A program made the translations under genes and the position numbers. A stretch of DNA of 14,258 nucleotides, taken from the NCBI GenBank assembly GCA_937902995.1, contig CALEKY010000070.1:1-14258 (forward strand), in the 5' to 3' direction. This document shows positions 7,125-11,295 of the stretch, piece after piece. This stretch comes from an uncultured Sinobacteraceae bacterium. GTDB lineage: Bacteria > Pseudomonadota > Gammaproteobacteria > Steroidobacterales > Steroidobacteraceae. Each line of letters opens with the position of its first letter. Positions within the stretch are counted from its first letter, which is position 1. The notes beneath the pieces are model-generated. The model made no database searches. It saw only the letters and a program-made list of their open reading frames with translations, and was not told the origin of the DNA.

Positions 7125-7606
7125 TGCGCGTGCCGCCGTTGCTGACGCTGGTTCTCGTTGCGATCTGGTTGTTGCTCAACAACACGATCGCGCCTCGCGA
7201 CATCCTGCTCGGCTTGCTGATCGCGGTATTGCTGATGCTGGCCGCTGCGCAAATGCGGCCCGTGCAGCCGCGCCTGCGGCAGCTGTGGGTGGCGATACCG
7301 TTCACGTTCGTCGTGCTGTGGGACATCCTGAAATCGAATTGGAACGTCGCACGAATCGTCCTTGGAATCGTGAAGGATCGGCGTGTGGTATCGGGATTCA
7401 TCGACATCCCGCTCGACCTGCGCGACCCGCACGGCTTGGCGATTCTTGCTGCGATCATTACCTCCACGCCGGGCACCGCCTGGGCAGGTCTTTCGGAAGA
7501 CGGCTCCGTGCTCAAGTTGCACGTGCTCGATTTGCGCGACGAGGAAGAGTGGATCCGGATGATCAAGCAGCGTTACGAGCAACCGCTGATGAGGATTTTC
7601 GGATGA
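7124..7606 (+). CDS. mrpE: Mrp antiporter subunit E
   Basis: This 160-residue protein of the MnhE/PhaE family is a Mrp complex component. The N-terminal half has two hydrophobic helices (about 4-20 and 24-42) and a third around 52-72. The C-terminal half is hydrophilic, with the family motif AAIITSTPGTAW and then VLDLRDEEEW. The ATG at 7124 was chosen because it overlaps the mrpD stop (TGATG), has GGAGG upstream at 7109-7113, and gives the usual length; the frame is open further upstream but only inside mrpD. The stop overlaps mrpF by 4 nt. In other bacteria subunit E is required for normal function of the complex; no enzymatic role is known. Confidence 0.95.
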   Translation: MRVPPLLTLVLVAIWLLLNNTIAPRDILLGLLIAVLLMLAAAQMRPVQPRLRQLWVAIPFTFVVLWDILKSNWNVARIVLGIVKDRRVVSGFIDIPLDLRDPHGLAILAAIITSTPGTAWAGLSEDGSVLKLHVLDLRDEEEWIRMIKQRYEQPLMRIFG

Positions 7607-7884
7607 GCGTCGTGTTTAGTTCCGCGGTGTGGTTCGCGCAGACCTGTTTCGCGTTGGCAATGGTCCTTGCGGCCGTTCGTCTCATACGCGGACCGGCGGC
7701 GCAGGATCGCGTGCTCGCCTTCGATACGTTGTACATCAACGGCATGCTCACGCTGCTGATGCTCGGCATTCGTTCGAGCTCGACGGCCTATTTCGACATG
7801 GCGCTCTTGATCGCGCTGTTCGGATTCGTGGGCACCATCGCGCTCGCCAAGTTCCTGCTACGCGGGGAGGTGATCGAGCCATGA
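7603..7884 (+). CDS. mrpF: Mrp antiporter subunit F
   Basis: This small membrane protein of 93 residues has three predicted transmembrane helices (about 6-27, 38-57 and 63-87). The block RGPAAQDRVLAFDTL is the MnhF/PhaF signature. In Bacillus, MrpF was linked to cholate efflux as well as antiport; whether that applies here is unknown. The ATG lies in the ATGA overlap with mrpE, with GAGG at 7591-7594 as ribosome binding site. The stop overlaps the mrpG ATG by 4 nt. Confidence 0.95.
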   Translation: MSVVFSSAVWFAQTCFALAMVLAAVRLIRGPAAQDRVLAFDTLYINGMLTLLMLGIRSSSTAYFDMALLIALFGFVGTIALAKFLLRGEVIEP

Positions 7885-8234
7885 TCGATACCGATCTCTC
7901 GGCCTGGGTCGTCATCCCGGTCTCTTTGCTGCTCGTCCTCGGCGGCCTCGTCACGCTGATCGGCTCGTTGGGCCTGCTGCGCCTGCCGGATTTCTTCGCG
8001 CGCGTTCACGGTCCTTCGATGGGCAATACCGTCGGTACGGGTTCCGTGCTGATCGCTTCGATGCTGACGTCCTCTGCGCTCGCCGGCCGACCCGTCGTGC
8101 ACGAGCTGCTCATCACGCTGTTCATCGTGATGAGCTCGCCCGTCACGTCGATGATGCTGATGCGCGCCGCGCTGTATAGAAACAAAGTGCGGGAAGAGAA
8201 GCAGCAGGCGGCGCGCGCAGCGAACGCTGGATAG
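7881..8234 (+). CDS. mrpG: Mrp antiporter subunit G
   Basis: This is the last gene of the operon: 117 residues with three predicted transmembrane helices. The motif GSLGLLRLPDFFARVHGPSMGNTVG is the diagnostic MnhG/PhaG region (residues about 28-52), and the C-terminal tail after residue 97 is basic and cytosolic. The ATG overlaps the mrpF stop by 4 nt, and GGGGAGG at 7864-7870 lies 10 nt upstream. With G present, all seven domains A-G are encoded by six genes, so the complex should be complete. It converges on gdhA across a 157-bp gap containing a strong hairpin. Confidence 0.95.
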   Translation: MIDTDLSAWVVIPVSLLLVLGGLVTLIGSLGLLRLPDFFARVHGPSMGNTVGTGSVLIASMLTSSALAGRPVVHELLITLFIVMSSPVTSMMLMRAALYRNKVREEKQQAARAANAG

Positions 8235-8284
8235 GTCACCGGCGACAGCAGGGCGCGCAGCGTGCAACGAGCGCCCCCACCCTA

Positions 8285-8311
8285 CCCCTCCCCTGCAGTG
8301 CAGGGGAGGGG
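8285..8311. repeat. Perfect 13-bp-arm hairpin, REP-like or bidirectional terminator
   Basis: CCCCTCCCCTGCA (8285-8297) and TGCAGGGGAGGGG (8299-8311) are exact reverse complements around one central base. As RNA it would fold as a 12-bp GC-rich stem with a 3-nt loop. It lies 50 bp after the mrpG stop in a convergent gap. No T-run follows on either strand, so it is not a canonical intrinsic terminator. It may be a dispersed palindromic element that blocks transcription or protects mRNA 3' ends. Confidence 0.7.
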
Positions 8312-8323
8312 ATCGCATCTCTA

Positions 8324-8386
8324 CCTTCAGCCTTCAGTCTTCAGTCTTCAGCCTTCAGCCTCCAGCCTTCAGCCTACAGCCCACAG
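8324..8386. repeat. Heptanucleotide tandem array (CCTTCAG)n before gdhA stop
   Basis: Nine contiguous 7-nt units occur: CCTTCAG at 8324, 8331, 8352 and 8366, TCTTCAG at 8338 and 8345, CCTCCAG at 8359, CCTACAG at 8373 and CCCACAG at 8380. The array ends 5 bp from the gdhA stop codon. Unit divergence increases toward gdhA, suggesting that end is older. It has the same period as the arrays at 1-70 and 1525-1570 but a different unit sequence. Confidence 0.92.
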
Positions 8387-8391
8387 CCTGG

Positions 8392-9738
8392 TCAGATCAC
8401 TCCAAACGCCAACATCGCCTCCGCCACTCGAATGAAGCCGGCGATGTTGGAGCCCACGACGTAGTTACCGGGGAAGCCGTATTCCTCGGCGGTCGCGTAG
8501 CAGTTGTCGTGAATGCTCTCCATGATTTCCTTGAGGCGGCGTTCGGTGAACTCGAACGTCCAAGCATCGCGGCTGGCGTTTTGCTGCATCTCGAGCGCTG
8601 AGGTTGCGACACCGCCGGCGTTCGCCGCTTTACCGGGACCGAAGGCAATGCCGCTGTCGATGAATGCGCGGACGCCGCCGGGCGTCGTCGGCATGTTCGC
8701 GCCTTCGCCGACGGCGATGCAGCCGTTCCCGAGCAGCGTGCGCGCCGATTCTTCGTCGAGCTCGTTCTGCGTCGCACATGGGAAGGCGGCCTGGCACGGG
8801 ACGGTCCAGATGTTGCCGTTCTCGTAATACTTCGCGTCGCGATGCTCTTCGGCATAGCGGCTGATGCGGCCGCGCTCGACTTCCTTGATCTGTTTGATGA
8901 GCGGCAGATCGAGGCCGCGCGGATCGTAGACGAAGCCGTTCGAGTCGGAGCAGGCCACCACCTTCGCGCCGAGCTGCTGCAACTTTTCGATCGCGTAGAT
9001 CGCGACGTTGCCCGAGCCGGACACCACGCAGGTCTTGTCTTCGAGCGTCTGGCCGCGGGCGTTGAGCATCGCTTCGACGAAATACACGACGCCGTAGCCC
9101 GTCGCCTCCCGGCGTACCAGCGCGCCGCCCCAATGCGGGCTCTTGCCCGTGAGCACGCCGGACTCGTAACGATTCGTGATGCGCTTGTATTGTCCGAACA
9201 GGTAACCGATCTCGCGCGTGCCGACGCCGATGTCGCCGGCAGGCACGTCGGTGAACTCGCCGAGATTGCGATAGAGCTCCGTCATGAAGCTCTGGCAGAA
9301 GCGCATCACTTCGGAATCGGACTTACCTTTCGGGTCGAAATCCGAGCCGCCCTTGGCGCCGCCGATCGGCATGCCGGTGATCGCGTTCTTGAAGATCTGC
9401 TCGAAGCCAAGGAACTTGATGACGCCCAGGTACACGGACGGATGGAAGCGCAAACCGCCCTTGTAGGGGCCGAGCGCGCTGTTGAACTGCACCCTGAAGC
9501 CGCGGTTGATCTGCACTTCGCCCCGATCGTCCTGCCAAGGCACGCGGAAAATGATCTGGCGTTCGGGTTCGCAAATGCGCTCGATGATCTTGTGCTCGGC
9601 GTATTGCGGATGTTTGCGCAACACCGGCCCGAGCGTTTCCGTCACCTCGCGGACGGCCTGATGAAACTCGCTTTCTCCCGGATTGCGCCGAATGACCTCG
9701 GCGATGATTTTCTCGATGCGTGCGGCGACTTCAGCCAC
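8392..9738 (-). CDS. gdhA: Glutamate dehydrogenase, probably NADP-dependent
   Basis: This cytoplasmic hexameric enzyme (family 1, 448 residues versus 447 in E. coli GdhA) catalyses reductive amination of 2-oxoglutarate with ammonia to glutamate. The substrate domain has PYKGG (Lys93) and the catalytic Lys129 in GGAKGGSDFDPKGKS, then DVPAGDIGVG with Asp169. The Rossmann domain contains the GSGNVA nucleotide loop. The end NIAGFIRVAEAMLAFGVI aligns with the E. coli C-terminus. NADP use is inferred from overall likeness to the E. coli enzyme and was not tested residue by residue. The GTG at 9738 was chosen because it gives the family length and has AGAGGGG 5 nt upstream. The frame is open further upstream (to 9915), but that stretch is not conserved and I read it as non-coding. 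It is divergent from the efflux operon. Confidence 0.96.
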   Translation of the reverse strand: MAEVAARIEKIIAEVIRRNPGESEFHQAVREVTETLGPVLRKHPQYAEHKIIERICEPERQIIFRVPWQDDRGEVQINRGFRVQFNSALGPYKGGLRFHPSVYLGVIKFLGFEQIFKNAITGMPIGGAKGGSDFDPKGKSDSEVMRFCQSFMTELYRNLGEFTDVPAGDIGVGTREIGYLFGQYKRITNRYESGVLTGKSPHWGGALVRREATGYGVVYFVEAMLNARGQTLEDKTCVVSGSGNVAIYAIEKLQQLGAKVVACSDSNGFVYDPRGLDLPLIKQIKEVERGRISRYAEEHRDAKYYENGNIWTVPCQAAFPCATQNELDEESARTLLGNGCIAVGEGANMPTTPGGVRAFIDSGIAFGPGKAANAGGVATSALEMQQNASRDAWTFEFTERRLKEIMESIHDNCYATAEEYGFPGNYVVGSNIAGFIRVAEAMLAFGVI

Positions 9739-9743
9739 GATGA

Positions 9744-9750
9744 CCCCTCT
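9744..9750 (-). promoter_or_regulatory. Ribosome binding site deciding the gdhA GTG start
   Basis: On the minus strand AGAGGGG stands 5 nt before GTG at 9738. No ATG in frame gives the family length, so this site supports a GTG start. Confidence 0.65.
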
Positions 9751-9862
9751 ACCGATGGAAAGCACGGGACAGCGAACCGGAGGGGACACGACGCGCGGAT
9801 CGGCGGGCGCAACCTGGACTCTCGATCGCCGCAGTCCGTGCGATTGGATACAGACCCGTGCG

Positions 9863-9879
9863 GGCCCCAAAATAGTGCA
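9863..9879 (-). promoter_or_regulatory. NtrC-like binding site upstream of gdhA
   Basis: Read on the minus strand the sequence is TGCACTATTTTGGGGCC. It matches the recalled E. coli glnA NtrC site TGCACTATATTGGTGCA at 14 of 17 positions: one half-site (TGCAC) is intact and the other is degenerate. It is 125 bp upstream of the gdhA start, a plausible enhancer distance. I could not find a convincing sigma-54 promoter between it and the gene, so it may not work as a classical NtrC activator site. Confidence 0.35.
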
Positions 9880-10060
9880 GGGCGGAGTATGCCTACCGAT
9901 GCGGCGTCTCTCCATGGGTTTCGTGCGGTCTGCGCATCAGGGAAAACCTGAATCGTCCACGTACCCCGAGGGCGCCTGCATACACTCGCCCCGTCCACTG
10001 GCGAGGGCGTGCAAAGTTCTATTAAAGCCCGTTCTTCGCAACAAAAATCATGATTCGCCG

Positions 10061-10083
10061 ACCGAATGCCGGCGGAATTCGGT
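10061..10083. promoter_or_regulatory. Inverted repeat ACCGAAT-N9-ATTCGGT upstream of the efflux operon
   Basis: Two perfect 7-bp arms (10061-10067 and 10077-10083) are separated by 9 nt, 46 bp before the adaptor start codon. An additional ATTCG at 10054-10058 precedes them. The position and symmetry fit a repressor operator for the efflux operon, but no regulator gene is in the window. Confidence 0.4.
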
Positions 10084-10129
10084 TCGCGCGTAGCGCACAA
10101 TCTGTCTTCCGAAGGGGGCGGAAGCATCG

Positions 10130-11206
10130 ATGCCGAGAACAACCATCACAACGTCGGCGCGTGTGGCGTGTGTCCTTGCGATCGCTTTGAGCGTCGCGGC
10201 ATGCGCTCCCCGATCTTCCAGCGGTCCGGCCAATCGGCCGAACCAGGGTCCTGTCGAAGTCACGACCGCGCTCGTCGTCGTCAAGCCGCTCGGTCTTGCG
10301 ATCGAAGCCGTCGGTACGGCGCGCGCCAACGAGGCCGTCGAGGTCACGTCGAAGACCTCGAACATCGTCACGGCGATTCGGTTTCAGGAAGGCAGCCAGG
10401 TGAAGGCGGGCGATGTGCTCGTCGAGCTCGATAGCGCCGAGGCTCGCGCGTCGCTGGCGGAAGCCGAAGCTGCGTTGGCCGATAGCGAGCGCCAATACGC
10501 ACGTAGCCGCGACCTTGCCGATTCGCAGGCGCTGTCCGAATCCGCGCTCGATCAACTCGAAGCGACCCTGAAAGCGAATCGCGCCCGTGTCGAGGCTGCC
10601 CGCGCGCGGCTGGCAGATACGACGATTCGTGCCGGTTTCGCCGGGCGCACGGGCTTTCGGCGCGTGAGCGTCGGCACGGTCGTCAATCCCGGAACCGTCA
10701 TCACGACGCTCGACGATACCTCCGTCATCAAGCTCGATTTCACTATTCCCGAAACGTATTTGTTCGCTGTCCGCAAAGGTCTGCCGATCCAGGCCTCGAC
10801 CGCGGGGCTACGCGGCAGAACGTTCGAAGGAACGATCACCAATCTCGATTCGCGCATCGATCCCGTCACACGCTCGATCGTCGTACGCGCGGAAATCCCG
10901 AATCCGGACGGCGTGCTTCGGCCGGGCATGTTCATGACGGTGACCTTGCAGGGCGACGTGACGCCTTCGCTCGTCGTGCCCGAGGCGGCGATCGTGCCGG
11001 AGCAGGGCAGGGCGTACGTGTTCGTGGTCGATGGACGCGTGGCGCAGCGCCGCGAAGTGACGCTCGGCCGCCGTCAGCCCGGCGAAGTCGAGATCTTGTC
11101 GGGTTTGAAAGAAGGCGAACGCGTCGTCGTCGACGGTACGCACAACCTGCGGGACGGCGCGCAAGTCAACGACCAGAGCGTGCCTGCCGCGGAAGTCTCC
11201 ACGTGA
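10130..11206 (+). CDS. RND efflux periplasmic adaptor lipoprotein (membrane fusion protein)
   Basis: This 358-residue HlyD/AcrA-family adaptor bridges an RND inner-membrane pump to an outer-membrane channel. A signal peptide ends in a lipobox VAAC with Cys25 as the expected lipidated residue. A lipoyl-like half-domain (about 63-100) leads into a coiled-coil hairpin (about 101-165, rich in Ala/Glu/Arg), then the second lipoyl half, a beta-barrel (about 200-280) with LRPGMFMTVTL, and a membrane-proximal C-terminal domain (VVPEAAIVPEQGRAYVFVV onward). The short hairpin and sequence are of the MexH/MdtA general type; substrate cannot be predicted. The ATG at 10130 has GGAAG at 10120-10124 with 5-nt spacing. 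The RND partner starts 89 bp downstream, very likely in the same operon. Confidence 0.93.
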   Translation: MPRTTITTSARVACVLAIALSVAACAPRSSSGPANRPNQGPVEVTTALVVVKPLGLAIEAVGTARANEAVEVTSKTSNIVTAIRFQEGSQVKAGDVLVELDSAEARASLAEAEAALADSERQYARSRDLADSQALSESALDQLEATLKANRARVEAARARLADTTIRAGFAGRTGFRRVSVGTVVNPGTVITTLDDTSVIKLDFTIPETYLFAVRKGLPIQASTAGLRGRTFEGTITNLDSRIDPVTRSIVVRAEIPNPDGVLRPGMFMTVTLQGDVTPSLVVPEAAIVPEQGRAYVFVVDGRVAQRREVTLGRRQPGEVEILSGLKEGERVVVDGTHNLRDGAQVNDQSVPAAEVST

Positions 11207-11235
11207 GCCGCGCGCATCTGCCTTCCGAGTCGTTC

Positions 11236-11268
11236 CTCGCTAGCCGTCGGTTGGCGGCGGGCAGCGAG
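11236..11268 (+). repeat. Hairpin in the adaptor-pump intercistronic gap
   Basis: CTCGCT (11236-11241) and AGCGAG (11263-11268) are complementary. With one bulged A the stem extends by GCC/GGC to 9 bp. It lies between the two efflux cistrons, just before the ribosome binding site of the pump gene, and has no T-run. It may tune mRNA stability or the expression ratio. Confidence 0.3.
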
Positions 11269-11284
11269 TCGACGTCGCTTCGCT

Positions 11285-11290
11285 AAGGAG
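11285..11290 (+). promoter_or_regulatory. Ribosome binding site of the RND pump gene
   Basis: A near-consensus AAGGAG stands 5 nt before the ATG at 11296 and fixes the start of the pump gene. Confidence 0.8.
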
Positions 11291-11295
11291 CGCCC

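Larger units (their letters stand above)
9739..10129. other. Divergent intergenic region gdhA / efflux operon
   Basis: This 391-bp gap has no credible gene. It holds the gdhA ribosome binding site (9744-9750), an NtrC-like element (9863-9879), a hairpin CTCGCC-N9-GGCGAG (9985-10005), a possible -10 hexamer TATTAA (10020-10025) for the efflux genes with only a poor -35, and the inverted repeat at 10061-10083. Confidence 0.6.

Noticed and set aside
9739..9862. Sigma-54 promoter for gdhA
   Set aside because: No GG-N10-GC arrangement resembling TGGCAC-N5-TTGC was found; the closest (TCGCACG then TGC) has spacing short by two.
9739..9915. N-terminal extension of gdhA to the upstream ATG
   Set aside because: The GTG at 9738 with AGAGGGG upstream gives the exact family length; the extension overlaps the NtrC-like site and has no conserved residues.
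8842..9951. 369-codon open frame on the plus strand opposite gdhA
   Set aside because: It is antisense to a well-conserved gdhA and shows no domain or ribosome binding site of note.
10020..10025. Sigma-70 promoter of the efflux operon with TATTAA as -10
   Set aside because: The sequence at 17-18 nt upstream (near ACTGGC) is a poor -35, so I mention the hexamer only within the intergenic entry.
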